Positions 11,629 to 20,250 of a DNA stretch of 64,000 nucleotides are shown here, one piece after another. This DNA comes from Bacillus smithii (GTDB lineage: Bacteria > Bacillota > Bacilli > Bacillales > DSM-4216). The stretch is from assembly GCF_001050115.1 (NCBI RefSeq), contig NZ_CP012024.1, positions 104,001-168,000 of the forward strand, given 5' to 3'. Both the position numbers and the translations under genes were made by a program. The notes below the pieces were generated by a model. That model searched no databases. It was not told the origin of the DNA and was given only the letters and a program-made list of their open reading frames with translations. Position 1 is the first letter of the stretch, and every line of letters starts with the position of its first letter.

Positions 11629-11864
11629 GCATAAAGGGGAGGGGGTTTCTTGTTTGCAGCTGGCTATTTAAAAAGCTGAATGCTTAGCCAAATTAGTCTC
11701 CTTTTTTGCATGAAAATAAAAAATCGGGATGAAGAAAAAGCACCTAATAAACGAAAATAAAAGTCATAGCCGAATACAGGATCTGCTTTTATTGCCAATC
11801 TTGATAAGGAAGCAAGAGCAGTAATTAGCTGTACAAAATCATGAATGTAAAGGAGGAGAGCTGA
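11629..11864. other. Spacer between T-box terminator and cysE
   Basis: These 236 bp hold no ORF with a ribosome site except cysE itself. They are AT-rich with short G-runs. I see no second terminator or convincing promoter. Confidence 0.5.
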
Positions 11865-12530
11865 ATGTTTAAAACATTAAAAGAAGATATTGAAGTGGTT
11901 TTCGAACAAGATCCAGCTGCAAGAAGCTATCTTGAAGTCATTTTGACTTATTCAGGACTGCACGCCATTTGGGCTCATAGAATTGCCCATGCTTTGTTCA
12001 AAAGAAAGTTTTACTTTCTAGCCCGGGTTATTTCACAAGTGAGTCGGTTTTTTACTGGTATTGAAATTCATCCGGGAGCAAAAATTGGCCGCAAATTATT
12101 TATCGATCATGGAATGGGAGTTGTGATTGGAGAAACTTGCGAAATCGGGGATAATGTAACCCTTTATCAAGGGGTTACACTTGGTGGCACAGGCAAGGAA
12201 AAAGGAAAACGCCATCCAACCGTCAAAGATAATGCGCTGATTGCAACGGGTGCAAAAGTGCTTGGTTCTATTACAATTGGAGAGAATTCAAAAATAGGGG
12301 CTGGTTCGGTTGTTTTAAAGGATGTTCCCCCGAATTCTACGGTTGTTGGCATTCCCGGAAGAATTGTCGTACAAAATGGGAAAAAAATCAAAAAGGATTT
12401 AAATCACCGCGACTTGCCGGATCCGATTGCAGATCGTTTACGTGAAATGGAACAGGAAATAAAAAGACTTCGAGAGGAAATCGAAAACTTGCGGAAAGGG
12501 GAAAAAGAAAATGTCAATTCAACTTTATAA
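11865..12530 (+). CDS. cysE: Serine O-acetyltransferase
   Basis: Makes O-acetylserine from serine and acetyl-CoA, the first step of cysteine synthesis. The 221 residues comprise a short helical N-terminal domain and a left-handed beta-helix with hexapeptide repeats ([47 protein letters not shown]). This is the short Bacillus form. Start ATG 11865 follows AAAGGAGGAG. It overlaps cysS by 20 nt, so cysteine supply and charging are coupled under the T-box. Confidence 0.96.
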   Translation: MFKTLKEDIEVVFEQDPAARSYLEVILTYSGLHAIWAHRIAHALFKRKFYFLARVISQVSRFFTGIEIHPGAKIGRKLFIDHGMGVVIGETCEIGDNVTLYQGVTLGGTGKEKGKRHPTVKDNALIATGAKVLGSITIGENSKIGAGSVVLKDVPPNSTVVGIPGRIVVQNGKKIKKDLNHRDLPDPIADRLREMEQEIKRLREEIENLRKGEKENVNSTL

Positions 12531-13908
12531 TACGCTTACTAGGCGCAAGGAGCCTTTCGTTCCCCTGGAAAAAGGGAAAGTGAAAATGTATGTATGCGGC
12601 CCGACTGTATACAATTATATTCATATTGGAAACGCCCGCCCCGCCATCGTCTTTGATACAGTGCGAAGATATTTGGAATTTCGCGGATATGATGTTCAAT
12701 ACGTTTCCAATTTCACGGACGTGGACGATAAACTGATACGAGCCGCAAGAGAACTGGGAGAGGATGTCCCGACACTTGCCAATCGGTTTATCAACGCTTA
12801 TTTTGAGGATATAGAAGCTCTCGGCTGCAAACGAGCGGACATTCATCCAAGGGTTACGGAAAATATGGGGATTATTATCGAGTTTATTCGCACGTTGGAA
12901 AGCAAAGGTTACGCCTATGAAGTTGACGGAGATGTGTATTTTCGGACGAGAAAATTTAAAGACTATGGGAAGCTTTCCCATCAATCTATAGATGAATTAA
13001 AAGTGGGAGCTCGAATCGAGGTTGGCGAGAAAAAAGAGGACGCTCTAGATTTTGCGTTATGGAAAGCAGCAAAGGAAGGCGAAATTGCTTGGAACAGCCC
13101 GTGGGGAAAAGGACGCCCCGGCTGGCATATTGAATGCTCGGCGATGGCTCGCCATTATTTAGGAGATACTATTGATATTCATGCGGGCGGGCAAGATTTA
13201 ACGTTCCCTCACCACGAAAACGAAATTGCTCAATCAGAAGCTCTTTCCGGCAAGACATTTGCTCGTTATTGGATGCATAACGGTTATATTAATATTAATA
13301 ATGAGAAGATGTCCAAGTCGCTAGGAAATTTCGTTTTGGTCCATGATATTATTCAAAAGCATGATCCCGACGCATTGAGGTTTTTTATGCTGTCTGTCCA
13401 TTACCGCCATCCGATCAATTACAGCGAAGAATTGCTGGAAAACGCTAAAACATCGCTGGAACGGTTGAAAACTTCTTACCAAAATTTAAAACACCGGAAA
13501 GAAGCAAGTACAAATTTGACAGAAAATGACAGAGAATGGCTGGAAAAGATTCAACAGCTTCATGAAGAGTTTATAAAGGAAATGGATGATGATTTCAATA
13601 CGGCAAACGGCATTTCCGTTTTGTTTGAATTGTCTCGTCAAGCTAATTATTATTTGATGGAGAAGATTACGTCTGAAAAAGTCATTTCCGCTTTTATGAA
13701 AGAATTTGAAGATCTTTTTTCCGTCTTGGGATTGAAGCTGGAAGTGAATGAGTGGCTGGATGAAGAGATCGAGCAGCTGATTGAAAAGCGGAACCAAGCA
13801 CGCAAGGAGCGCAATTTTCAGCTGGCGGATGAAATTAGGGATCAATTAAAGAATATGAATATTATTTTGGAAGATACGCCGCAAGGGACGAGATGGAAAA
13901 GAGGATAA
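12511..13908 (+). CDS. cysS: Cysteinyl-tRNA synthetase
   Basis: Class I synthetase charging tRNA-Cys. The 465 residues contain the catalytic zinc Cys in [18 protein letters not shown] (HIGH motif HIGN), the KMSKS motif [10 protein letters not shown] near residue 266, further zinc ligands in WHIECSAM and HHENE, and a helical anticodon-binding tail. It starts inside the 3' end of cysE behind GGAAAGGGG. The T-box upstream of cysE reads its own tRNA product. Confidence 0.97.
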   Translation: MSIQLYNTLTRRKEPFVPLEKGKVKMYVCGPTVYNYIHIGNARPAIVFDTVRRYLEFRGYDVQYVSNFTDVDDKLIRAARELGEDVPTLANRFINAYFEDIEALGCKRADIHPRVTENMGIIIEFIRTLESKGYAYEVDGDVYFRTRKFKDYGKLSHQSIDELKVGARIEVGEKKEDALDFALWKAAKEGEIAWNSPWGKGRPGWHIECSAMARHYLGDTIDIHAGGQDLTFPHHENEIAQSEALSGKTFARYWMHNGYININNEKMSKSLGNFVLVHDIIQKHDPDALRFFMLSVHYRHPINYSEELLENAKTSLERLKTSYQNLKHRKEASTNLTENDREWLEKIQQLHEEFIKEMDDDFNTANGISVLFELSRQANYYLMEKITSEKVISAFMKEFEDLFSVLGLKLEVNEWLDEEIEQLIEKRNQARKERNFQLADEIRDQLKNMNIILEDTPQGTRWKRG

Positions 13909-13912
13909 AAGA

Positions 13913-14317
13913 ATGATGGAATTTGAACAAATGGAGGACGCTGAACAATTAAATGGACTGGCGCTGGCTTATATGGGCGACGCGATCTATGAAGTATATG
14001 TTCGCCGACATCTTTTAGTAAACGGATATGTAAAACCGAATCGTCTGCACAAAGCTGCCACTCATTATGTTTCAGCCAAAGCGCAGGCTATGATTTTGAA
14101 AAAATTGATCGATGATCACGTTCTTTCCGAAACGGAGTTGTCTATAGTAAAAAGGGGAAGAAATGCAAAATCCGGCACGGTTCCGAAAAATACCGATGTG
14201 CAAACCTATCGCTACAGCACTGCTTTTGAAGCACTGATCGGCTATTTGTTTTTAACGGGGCAGTCATCCCGATTGAATGACATCATCGATCAATCTTTGC
14301 AAATACCAACAGATTAA
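13913..14317 (+). CDS. mrnC: Mini-ribonuclease 3
   Basis: Stand-alone RNase III catalytic domain that matures the ends of 23S rRNA. The 134 residues contain the family signature YMGDAIYEVYVRRHL with the catalytic acidic residues, and there is no double-stranded-RNA-binding domain. It starts 4 nt after cysS (ATG 13913, or 13916 one codon later). The 23S target gene lies in the same window. Confidence 0.93.
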   Translation: MMEFEQMEDAEQLNGLALAYMGDAIYEVYVRRHLLVNGYVKPNRLHKAATHYVSAKAQAMILKKLIDDHVLSETELSIVKRGRNAKSGTVPKNTDVQTYRYSTAFEALIGYLFLTGQSSRLNDIIDQSLQIPTD

Positions 14318-14334
14318 AAGGAGGAGGAGCCCCA

Positions 14335-15078
14335 TTGGATAAGGAATTAATTGCCGGCAGGAACACTGTGTTGGAAGCCCTTCGATCCAAGCGGGAGATC
14401 AATAAAATATGGATTGCGGATGGTGCTCAAAAAGGATCTATGACGCCGATCATTAAAGAAGCAAAAAAGGCGAACATTCTCGTTCAATTTGTCCCGAAAC
14501 AAAAGATTGATCAACTAGTGAACGAAAACCATCAAGGTGTTGTCGCACAAGTGGCAGCATACAAGTATGCAGATATAGATAAATTGTTTCAAGTGGCCGC
14601 TGAAAGAAAGGAAACGCCTTTTCTTTTAATTTTAGATGAAATCGAAGATCCGCATAATTTAGGCTCTATCATGAGAACGGCCGATGCTGTCGGTGTCCAT
14701 GGAATTATCATTCCGAAACGAAGAGCGGTAGGACTGACGACGGCGGTAGCGAAAGCTTCCACCGGTGCCATAGAATATATCCCTGTTGCCCGCGTTACGA
14801 ACTTGGCCCGGACAGTGGACGAGCTTAAAGAGAGAGGCCTTTGGATTGCGGGGACAGATGCTCAAGGCAATGAGGATTATCGAAGTCTTGACGGAAAGCT
14901 TCCGCTTGGTTTAATTATTGGCAGTGAAGGGCGAGGAATGAGCAGGCTGTTAAAAGAAAAATGCGATTTTCTCTATCGACTTCCGATGAGAGGCCATGTA
15001 ACCTCATTAAACGCATCGGTTGCAGCCGGATTGCTCATGTATGAGATTTTTAGAAATCGTTATCCTTTAGGGGATTAA
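14335..15078 (+). CDS. rlmB: 23S rRNA (guanosine-2'-O-)-methyltransferase RlmB/TrmH family
   Basis: SPOUT-class 2'-O-methyltransferase. The 247 residues have an N-terminal substrate-binding domain and a knotted C-terminal domain with the three family motifs: DEIEDPHNLGSIMRTA, IIGSEGRGMS and LPMRGHVTSLNASVAAG. The start is TTG 14335 behind AAAAGGAGGAGG. The exact modified nucleotide in Bacilli is inferred from family membership. Confidence 0.9.
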   Translation: MDKELIAGRNTVLEALRSKREINKIWIADGAQKGSMTPIIKEAKKANILVQFVPKQKIDQLVNENHQGVVAQVAAYKYADIDKLFQVAAERKETPFLLILDEIEDPHNLGSIMRTADAVGVHGIIIPKRRAVGLTTAVAKASTGAIEYIPVARVTNLARTVDELKERGLWIAGTDAQGNEDYRSLDGKLPLGLIIGSEGRGMSRLLKEKCDFLYRLPMRGHVTSLNASVAAGLLMYEIFRNRYPLGD

Positions 15079-15079
15079 G

Positions 15080-15589
15080 ATGAACATCCTATTAGTCGAC
15101 GGCTACAATATTATCGGAGCCTGGCCGGAACTTCAGGAATTGAAGAAAAAAGATTTAGCGGCAGCAAGGGACCGTTTAATTGAAAAAATGGCAGAATATC
15201 AAGGATACAGCGGATTTAAAGTGATCGTCGTGTTTGATGCCCACTATGTAAAGGGGATTGAAAAAAGATATCAAAATTATCAAGTCGAAGTCGTCTTTAC
15301 GAGAGAAAATGAATCTGCCGATGAATGGATTGAAAAAAAGGCGATTGAATTGACGAATATTCGCAATCAAGTATATGTAGCAACATCCGATTATACGGAA
15401 CAATGGGCCGTTTTCGGGCAAGGGGCGCTTCGTATTTCAGCACGGGAATTGCTGATCGAGATGAAAGAAATCGAGAAAAAAATAAAAAAGAAAGTGAAGA
15501 AAACGCAAGAAGCGAAATCTGTTTCAAAAATCTTTCTTAGTGACGAAGTGGCGGAAATTTTTGAAAAATGGCGCCGTGGTCAAAAATGA
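15080..15589 (+). CDS. rae1: Rae1, ribosome-associated mRNA endonuclease (NYN domain)
   Basis: NYN/PIN-like endoribonuclease that cleaves certain mRNAs in the ribosomal A-site. The 169 residues show the acidic active-site elements LLVDGYNIIGAWPE (start), VVFDAH and ESADEWIEKKA. The tail is lysine-rich. The gene begins 1 nt after rlmB stops. Function is taken from B. subtilis YacP/Rae1 by position and sequence. Confidence 0.9.
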   Translation: MNILLVDGYNIIGAWPELQELKKKDLAAARDRLIEKMAEYQGYSGFKVIVVFDAHYVKGIEKRYQNYQVEVVFTRENESADEWIEKKAIELTNIRNQVYVATSDYTEQWAVFGQGALRISARELLIEMKEIEKKIKKKVKKTQEAKSVSKIFLSDEVAEIFEKWRRGQK

Positions 15590-15593
15590 TTCG

Positions 15594-15623
15594 TTGACGT
15601 TCAAAAAATTTCTACTGTATAAT
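15594..15623 (+). promoter_or_regulatory. Sigma-A type promoter for sigH
   Basis: TTGACG (15594-15599), an 18-nt spacer and TATAAT (15618-15623) lie 35 bp upstream of sigH. In B. subtilis the equivalent promoter is repressed by AbrB; no AbrB site can be called from sequence alone. Confidence 0.75.
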
Positions 15624-15658
15624 ATTTCTATCTATGTTTTTGCGGTCGAGGGGATGGT

Positions 15659-16309
15659 GTGAGCTTGAATAATCGGAGCTTAAACGGCGGGGTATTGGAA
15701 AAGATGGATGACGAAGAAATTATCGAATTGGTTCATCAAGGGAATAGTGAAGCATTGGATTTTCTGATTCACAAGTACAAAAACTTTGTAAGGGCCAAAG
15801 CTCGTTCTTATTTCCTGATTGGCGCCGATAAGGAAGATATTGTTCAGGAGGGAATGATTGGCCTTTACAAAGCCATCCGTGATTATAAAGAGGACAAGCT
15901 TACAACCTTTAAAGCTTTTGCGGAGCTTTGCATTACAAGACAAATTATAACCGCTATTAAAACAGCTACGAGGCAAAAACATATACCTTTAAATTCTTAT
16001 GTATCACTTGATAAACCGATTTATGACGAAGAATCAGACCGGACGCTTATGGACGTCATTTCGGGGACAAAAATGCTTGATCCGGAAGAGCTGTTAATCA
16101 ACAGAGAAGAATTTGACAGCATCGAGGAAAAAATGAATGAGCTATTGAGCGATCTTGAAAGAAAGGTATTGGCACTGTATTTGGACGGTCAGTCTTATCA
16201 AGAGATTTCCGAAGAGCTGAACCGCCACGTCAAATCGATTGATAATGCTTTACAAAGGGTAAAAAGAAAACTTGAGCGCTATCTTGAAATAAAACAATTA
16301 TCTATTTAA
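15659..16309 (+). CDS. sigH: RNA polymerase sigma factor SigH (transition phase, sporulation)
   Basis: Sigma-H directs transcription at the onset of sporulation. The 216 residues include region 2 with FVRAKARSYFLIGADKEDIVQEGMIGLYKAIRD and a C-terminal region 4 helix-turn-helix (GQSYQEISEELNRHVKSIDNALQRVKRKL). I chose GTG 15659, which has GAGGGGA about 5 nt upstream; TTG 15665 is possible. Its own sigma-A-like promoter lies immediately upstream. Confidence 0.96.
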   Translation: MSLNNRSLNGGVLEKMDDEEIIELVHQGNSEALDFLIHKYKNFVRAKARSYFLIGADKEDIVQEGMIGLYKAIRDYKEDKLTTFKAFAELCITRQIITAIKTATRQKHIPLNSYVSLDKPIYDEESDRTLMDVISGTKMLDPEELLINREEFDSIEEKMNELLSDLERKVLALYLDGQSYQEISEELNRHVKSIDNALQRVKRKLERYLEIKQLSI

Positions 16310-16317
16310 ACGTTTGT

Positions 16318-16346
16318 TTGACATTTTACAATTATAGTGATATTTT
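16318..16346 (+). promoter_or_regulatory. Promoter candidate for rpmG-secE
   Basis: Consensus TTGACA (16318-16323) is followed after 17 nt by a weak TATTTT. A separate TATAAT sits at 16363-16368 without a matching -35. One of the two probably drives rpmG. Confidence 0.4.
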
Positions 16347-16386
16347 TTTAACATTTCAACGTTATAATCTTATTAGGTGACCAAAA

Positions 16387-16530
16387 ATGAGAAAAAAAGT
16401 CGTTTTAGCTTGCTCAAAATGCGGTTCAAGAAATTATTCTGTTAACGGGAGCAACTCGGCTCAGCGTTTAGAAGTGAAAAAGTTTTGCAAATATTGCAAT
16501 CAACATACGATTCATAAGGAGACGAAATAA
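16387..16530 (+). CDS. rpmG: 50S ribosomal protein L33, zinc-binding form
   Basis: A 47-residue L33 ([17 protein letters not shown]...). It keeps two CXXC pairs (CSKC, CKYC), so it is the zinc-containing type. AGGTGA precedes ATG 16387. The sigH-rpmG-secE-nusG order is conserved in Bacillus. Confidence 0.93.
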   Translation: MRKKVVLACSKCGSRNYSVNGSNSAQRLEVKKFCKYCNQHTIHKETK

Positions 16531-16563
16531 TCGTAAGAGCAAGCATTATATGGAGGTTTCGAC

Positions 16564-16746
16564 ATGTCACGTATTGCCCAATTTTTCCGTAACGTCACGT
16601 CTGAGATGAGAAAGGTCAGCTGGCCTAATCGGAAAGAATTAACGAACTACACCATAACAGTTATCGCGACCGTCGCGTTTTTGGCCGTTTTTTTCGCGGT
16701 CGTGGACTTGGGAATTTCTTCGATCGTTCGCTGGATATTAAAATGA
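16564..16746 (+). CDS. secE: Preprotein translocase subunit SecE
   Basis: A 60-residue SecE: an amphipathic N-terminal helix with MRKVSWPNRKEL, then a single membrane segment (about residues 30-55) that clamps SecY. This is the short Gram-positive form. It is preceded by ATGGAGG and lies 33 bp after rpmG. Confidence 0.95.
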   Translation: MSRIAQFFRNVTSEMRKVSWPNRKELTNYTITVIATVAFLAVFFAVVDLGISSIVRWILK

Positions 16747-16768
16747 TGGTAAAATCTTTTTATTTCCC

Positions 16769-16799
16769 TTGAATATACCTTCTTCATACATGGTATAAT
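16769..16799 (+). promoter_or_regulatory. Extended -10 promoter candidate for nusG
   Basis: TGGTATAAT (TG-N-TATAAT, 16791-16799) is preceded by TTGAAT at 16769-16774 with a long 19-nt spacer. The extended -10 makes it a plausible promoter. Its transcript would run at once into the hairpin at 16825-16850. Confidence 0.55.
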
Positions 16800-16824
16800 G
16801 AAAACAAAATAGTCAAGATGCAGA

Positions 16825-16850
16825 AAAAGCCCGGGATATTCGGGTTTTTT
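16825..16850 (+). terminator. Intrinsic terminator between secE and nusG
   Basis: Stem AAGCCCG/CGGGTTT with a 7-nt loop, ending in a T-run. It ends secE transcripts and would also stop transcripts from the promoter at 16791, so it could act as an attenuator of nusG. Confidence 0.75.
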
Positions 16851-17067
16851 CATTTGGATAAAAAGAGCGAACTGACCACATGTGTTTTCATCGAAAGTCT
16901 AAAACAATGAAGATACAGATATTTCTTTGCGGTTTTCAATCGAACGCACTAATAAGCTAATGTGGCAGATCGGTAGAAAATGATTTTCCTGCAATGAAAA
17001 ATGATCCGTGGCTGTCCACAGAGAGCTGTATAACTTGGAGGAGGGAAGGACGCTAAGTCCCTTGGAA

Positions 17068-17598
17068 ATGGAGAAAAATTGGTATGTAGTACACACGTAT
17101 TCAGGCTACGAAAATAAAGTAAAAGCAAATTTAGAAAAAAGAGTTGAATCAATGGGAATGCAAGACAAAATTTTCCGTGTGATTGTGCCGGAGGAAGAGG
17201 AAACGGATGTAAAAAACGGGAAAAAGAAAGTAGTAAAAAGAAAAGTTTTCCCCGGTTATGTACTGGTGGAGCTGGTCATGACTGACGATTCTTGGTATGT
17301 AGTACGAAATACTCCTGGTGTCACCGGTTTTGTCGGATCTTCTGGTTCTGGATCCAAGCCGACTCCTCTTTTGCCGGAAGAAGTAGAGGCCATTTTAAAA
17401 CAAATGGGCATTGAGGAAAAACGGCTTGACGTTCACTTTGAAATTGGTGAAGTGGTAACGGTGAAAGAAGGTCCGTTTGCGAATTTTGCCGGAACCATTG
17501 AAGAAATTGACTATGACAAAGGAAAGTTGAAAGTTCTGGTAAATATGTTTGGTCGGGAGACGCCAATTGAACTTGATTTTGATCAAGTCGAGAAATAA
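17068..17598 (+). CDS. nusG: Transcription elongation/pausing factor NusG
   Basis: NusG binds RNA polymerase and, in Bacilli, promotes sequence-specific pausing. The 176 residues show the NGN domain (MEKNWYVVHTYSGYENKVK, FPGYVLVE) and a C-terminal KOW domain (GPFANFAGTIEEIDYDKGKLKV). I chose ATG 17068 because the family starts with MEKNWYVVHT; TTG 17062 is in frame two codons earlier. The ribosome site close to 17068 is weak. Confidence 0.93.
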   Translation: MEKNWYVVHTYSGYENKVKANLEKRVESMGMQDKIFRVIVPEEEETDVKNGKKKVVKRKVFPGYVLVELVMTDDSWYVVRNTPGVTGFVGSSGSGSKPTPLLPEEVEAILKQMGIEEKRLDVHFEIGEVVTVKEGPFANFAGTIEEIDYDKGKLKVLVNMFGRETPIELDFDQVEK

Positions 17599-17611
17599 TT
17601 TTGTAACCAAC

Positions 17612-17640
17612 TTGAATTTTCGCTAAAAAAATGGTACTAT
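17612..17640 (+). promoter_or_regulatory. Promoter for rplK-rplA
   Basis: TTGAAT (17612-17617), 17-nt spacer, TACTAT (17635-17640). It lies 14 bp after nusG and leaves a leader of about 105 nt containing an L1-type site. Confidence 0.6.
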
Positions 17641-17697
17641 TTCATAAGTCAGTGTGTCTCTCGATTGGGAGGCTGATTTTGATAGATGACTGCATGA

Positions 17698-17728
17698 GTG
17701 GGAGGAGATTGGATTCTCCAAGTACCAC
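17698..17728 (+). promoter_or_regulatory. L1-like binding hairpin in rplK leader
   Basis: The sequence begins GTGGGAGGAG and ends TACCAC. GTGG pairs with CCAC, and an inner 5-bp stem GGAGA/TCTCC forms above an asymmetric loop. The motif resembles the L1 target in 23S rRNA (GGTGGGATACTACC at about 63929). L1 autoregulation of its operon is established in bacteria; that this is the site is inference. Confidence 0.55.
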
Positions 17729-17754
17729 ATCACGGACTTAAGGAGGTGTGTCTC

Positions 17755-18180
17755 GTGGCTAAAAAAGTAATCAAAGTAGTTAAATTGCAAATCCCTGCAG
17801 GTAAAGCAAATCCTGCTCCGCCAGTAGGTCCTGCGCTTGGTCAAGCTGGTGTCAATATCATGGGATTCTGTAAGGAATTTAATGCTCGTACAGCAGACCA
17901 AGCAGGTTTAATCATTCCGGTTGAAATTACGGTTTTTGAGGACCGTTCATTTACATTCATCACCAAAACACCGCCTGCTGCCGTATTGCTTAAAAAAGCA
18001 GCCGGTATCGAATCTGGTTCTGGTGAGCCAAACCGCAACAAAGTAGCAACAATTAAACGCGACAAAGTACGCGAAATCGCTGAATTGAAAATGCCGGACC
18101 TTAATGCAGCCAGCGTGGAAGCTGCTATGCGAATGGTTGAAGGTACTGCACGCAGCATGGGCATTGTGATTGAAGACTAA
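17755..18180 (+). CDS. rplK: 50S ribosomal protein L11
   Basis: A 141-residue L11 of the GTPase-associated centre, with the proline-rich N-terminal [22 protein letters not shown] that binds thiopeptides, and a C-terminal rRNA-binding domain. It starts at GTG 17755, which follows AAGGAGGTG; residues upstream in frame are leader RNA. Co-transcribed with rplA. Confidence 0.97.
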   Translation: MAKKVIKVVKLQIPAGKANPAPPVGPALGQAGVNIMGFCKEFNARTADQAGLIIPVEITVFEDRSFTFITKTPPAAVLLKKAAGIESGSGEPNRNKVATIKRDKVREIAELKMPDLNAASVEAAMRMVEGTARSMGIVIED

Positions 18181-18250
18181 CGCTTAAGTGATTGTTGACA
18201 AGGTTGCGAAGTTGAATGTATTGGATTACTTTCACTCGCAGCCTTTATTA

Positions 18251-18275
18251 GTGGGAGGATTTCCGTTAATACCAC
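18251..18275 (+). promoter_or_regulatory. Second L1-like hairpin, in rplK-rplA spacer
   Basis: It starts GTGGGAGGAT and ends TACCAC, sharing its ends with the site at 17698-17728. GTGG pairs with CCAC. It lies 18 nt before the rplA start, so L1 bound here could block rplA translation directly. Confidence 0.5.
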
Positions 18276-18292
18276 ATAAGGAGGATATTGAA

Positions 18293-18997
18293 ATGGCTAA
18301 AAAAGGAAAGAAATATTTAGAGGCTCTTAAGCTTGTTGATCGTTCGAAAGCTTATTCTATTGAAGAAGCAATTGATTTAGTAAAGAAAACGAACTATACC
18401 AAATTCGACGCTACGGTTGAAGCTGCTTTCCGTCTTGGCGTTGATCCGAAGAAAGCGGACCAACAAATTCGCGGAGCTGTTGTTCTTCCGAATGGAACTG
18501 GTAAAACAGCGAAAGTTCTTGTGTTTGCGAAAGGTGAAAAAGCAAAAGAAGCGGAAGCGGCAGGCGCAGACTACGTTGGCGATACAGAATATATCAACAA
18601 AATCAGCGAAGGCTGGTTTGACTTTGACGTGATTGTGGCAACCCCGGACATGATGGGTGAAGTTGGTAAACTAGGTCGTATTTTAGGTCCTAAAGGTTTA
18701 ATGCCAAACCCTAAAACCGGCACTGTTACTTTTGATGTAACGAAAGCAGTTCAAGAAATTAAAGCCGGTAAAGTAGAATACCGTGTAGATAAAGCTGGAA
18801 ACATTCATGTTCCTATAGGCAAGGTTTCATTTGATAATGAAAAACTGGTTGAAAATTTTGAAACGATCTTTGAAACTTTATTAAAAGCAAAACCAGCTGC
18901 TGCTAAAGGAACGTACATGAAAAATGTTTCCGTTACTTCTACAATGGGACCTGGAATTAAAGTAGATCCAGCTTCCGTTGCTGTAAAATCAAATTGA
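18293..18997 (+). CDS. rplA: 50S ribosomal protein L1
   Basis: L1 of the 50S stalk that moves E-site tRNA and acts as translational repressor of its own operon. The 234 residues are of normal length, with the conserved [22 protein letters not shown] 18293 follows AAGGAGGA; upstream in-frame codons belong to the leader. The stop codon overlaps the -35 element of the rplJ promoter. Confidence 0.97.
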   Translation: MAKKGKKYLEALKLVDRSKAYSIEEAIDLVKKTNYTKFDATVEAAFRLGVDPKKADQQIRGAVVLPNGTGKTAKVLVFAKGEKAKEAEAAGADYVGDTEYINKISEGWFDFDVIVATPDMMGEVGKLGRILGPKGLMPNPKTGTVTFDVTKAVQEIKAGKVEYRVDKAGNIHVPIGKVSFDNEKLVENFETIFETLLKAKPAAAKGTYMKNVSVTSTMGPGIKVDPASVAVKSN

Positions 18998-19022
18998 CAA
19001 TTTGTATAAATTATAATATAAT
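18994..19022 (+). promoter_or_regulatory. Consensus promoter for rplJL
   Basis: TTGACA (18994-18999), 17-nt spacer, TATAAT (19017-19022): a perfect sigma-A consensus overlapping the rplA stop codon. Confidence 0.9.
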
Positions 19023-19051
19023 GAAACACGTTTGAAAAACGAATAACATTT

Positions 19052-19174
19052 GTACCGTAGACAGCAGGTGCTTTCTTCAAAGCTTAATTTCCTGCCGAGG
19101 TAAGATCGTATAGATACATGTCCTTTTTGACATTGTCTTCTTTGCCTCCGTGTCTACGCATGGAGGTTTTTTAT
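19052..19174 (+). promoter_or_regulatory. Ribosomal protein L10 leader
   Basis: The 5' leader of rplJL matches the Gram-positive L10 leader: GTACCGTAGACAGCAGGTGC, then TAATTTCCTGCCGAGG, and a terminal terminator hairpin CCTCC/GGAGG with six T (19145-19172). L10(L12)4 bound to the leader favours termination. The identification rests on resemblance to the B. subtilis leader. Confidence 0.88.
19145..19173 (+). terminator. L10-leader terminator
   Basis: Stem CCTCC/GGAGG with a T-run (TTTTTT) directly upstream of the rplJ ribosome site. It is the expression platform of the L10 leader. Confidence 0.8.
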
Positions 19175-19223
19175 TGGCTCGCGCGGTATAAATGTTCATC
19201 TGCCATATATAGGAGGTGTAAAG

Positions 19224-19724
19224 ATGAGCACTGCAATTGAAAAAAAGAAACAAATTGTGGAAGAAATTACGGAAAAATTTAAAAACAGCGTTTCGACCAT
19301 TGTGGTAGATTACCGTGGATTAAACGTTGCGGAAATTACAGAACTTCGTAAACAGCTTCGCGAAGCGGGTGTGGAATTTAAAGTATATAAAAATACTTTA
19401 ACGCGCCGTGCTGCTGAAGCGGCTGAATTAACGGAAATCAACGACGTGTTGACAGGTCCGAACGCCATCGCTTTCAGCAACGACGATGTTGTAGCTCCGG
19501 CCAAAATTTTAAACAACTTCGCTAAAGAAAACGAAGCGCTTGAAATTAAAGCTGGGGTCATCGAAGGAAAAGTTGTTTCCTTAGAAGAAATCAAAGCGTT
19601 GGCTGAACTTCCGTCTCGCGAAGGTCTGCTTTCAATGCTGCTTAGCGTGCTTCAAGCACCAATCCGCAACTTTGCTCTTGCTGCTAAAGCTGTGGCTGAA
19701 CAAAAAGAAGAACAAGGCGCATAA
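19224..19724 (+). CDS. rplJ: 50S ribosomal protein L10
   Basis: The 166-residue L10 anchors L7/L12 dimers on the 50S stalk. The N-terminal rRNA-binding domain contains [19 protein letters not shown]; the C-terminal helix ([16 protein letters not shown]) binds L12. ATG 19224 follows AGGAGGTG. It is controlled by the L10 leader directly upstream. Confidence 0.97.
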   Translation: MSTAIEKKKQIVEEITEKFKNSVSTIVVDYRGLNVAEITELRKQLREAGVEFKVYKNTLTRRAAEAAELTEINDVLTGPNAIAFSNDDVVAPAKILNNFAKENEALEIKAGVIEGKVVSLEEIKALAELPSREGLLSMLLSVLQAPIRNFALAAKAVAEQKEEQGA

Positions 19725-19785
19725 TCTTTATTGCTATGATTATATGACTGCATTGTGATAAAATAATTTAAGGAGGAAAATAAAG

Positions 19786-20151
19786 ATGACGAAAGAACAA
19801 ATCATCGACGCTATCAAAGAAATGAGCGTTCTTGAATTAAACGACTTAGTAAAAGCTATTGAAGAAGAATTTGGCGTAACGGCTGCTGCTCCTGTGGCTA
19901 TCGCTGGTGCTGCTGCTGGTGGCGCTGACGCTGCTGAAAAAACAGAATTCGATGTAATTCTGACTGATGCAGGTTCACAAAAAATCAAAGTTATTAAAGT
20001 GGTTCGTGAAATCACAGGTCTTGGACTTAAAGAAGCAAAAGAACTTGTTGACAATACTCCAAAACCAATTAAAGAAGGCGCTTCTAAAGAAGAAGCTGAA
20101 GAAATCAAAGCGAAACTTGAAGAAGTTGGAGCTGGCGTTGAAGTTAAGTAA
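19786..20151 (+). CDS. rplL: 50S ribosomal protein L7/L12
   Basis: The 121-residue stalk protein that recruits translational GTPases: N-terminal dimerisation helix, alanine-rich hinge ([20 protein letters not shown]), globular C-terminal domain ([21 protein letters not shown]). A strong AAGGAGGAAA precedes the start, consistent with the four-copy stoichiometry. Confidence 0.97.
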   Translation: MTKEQIIDAIKEMSVLELNDLVKAIEEEFGVTAAAPVAIAGAAAGGADAAEKTEFDVILTDAGSQKIKVIKVVREITGLGLKEAKELVDNTPKPIKEGASKEEAEEIKAKLEEVGAGVEVK

Positions 20152-20165
20152 TTACAATTTTATGA

Positions 20166-20195
20166 AAAAGCTCGCTGAATCAGCGGGCTTTTTTG
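20166..20195 (+). terminator. Intrinsic terminator after rplL
   Basis: Stem AGCTCGCTG/CAGCGGGCT around AAT, followed by TTTTTT. Partial read-through probably supplies the methyltransferase and rpoB genes. Confidence 0.85.
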
Positions 20196-20250
20196 CACTT
20201 TTTCTTCTTAAACCAATTCTTCGCAATCACTCCTTTGGAGGGGATACAAT

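Larger units (their letters stand above)
16747..17067. other. secE-nusG intergenic region
   Basis: These 321 bp contain an extended -10 promoter (16791-16799), an intrinsic terminator right after it (16825-16850), and about 215 bp of untranslated leader before nusG. GGAGGAGGG at about 17037-17045 is a good ribosome-site match, but it is 20 nt or more from the conserved nusG start. Confidence 0.5.
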
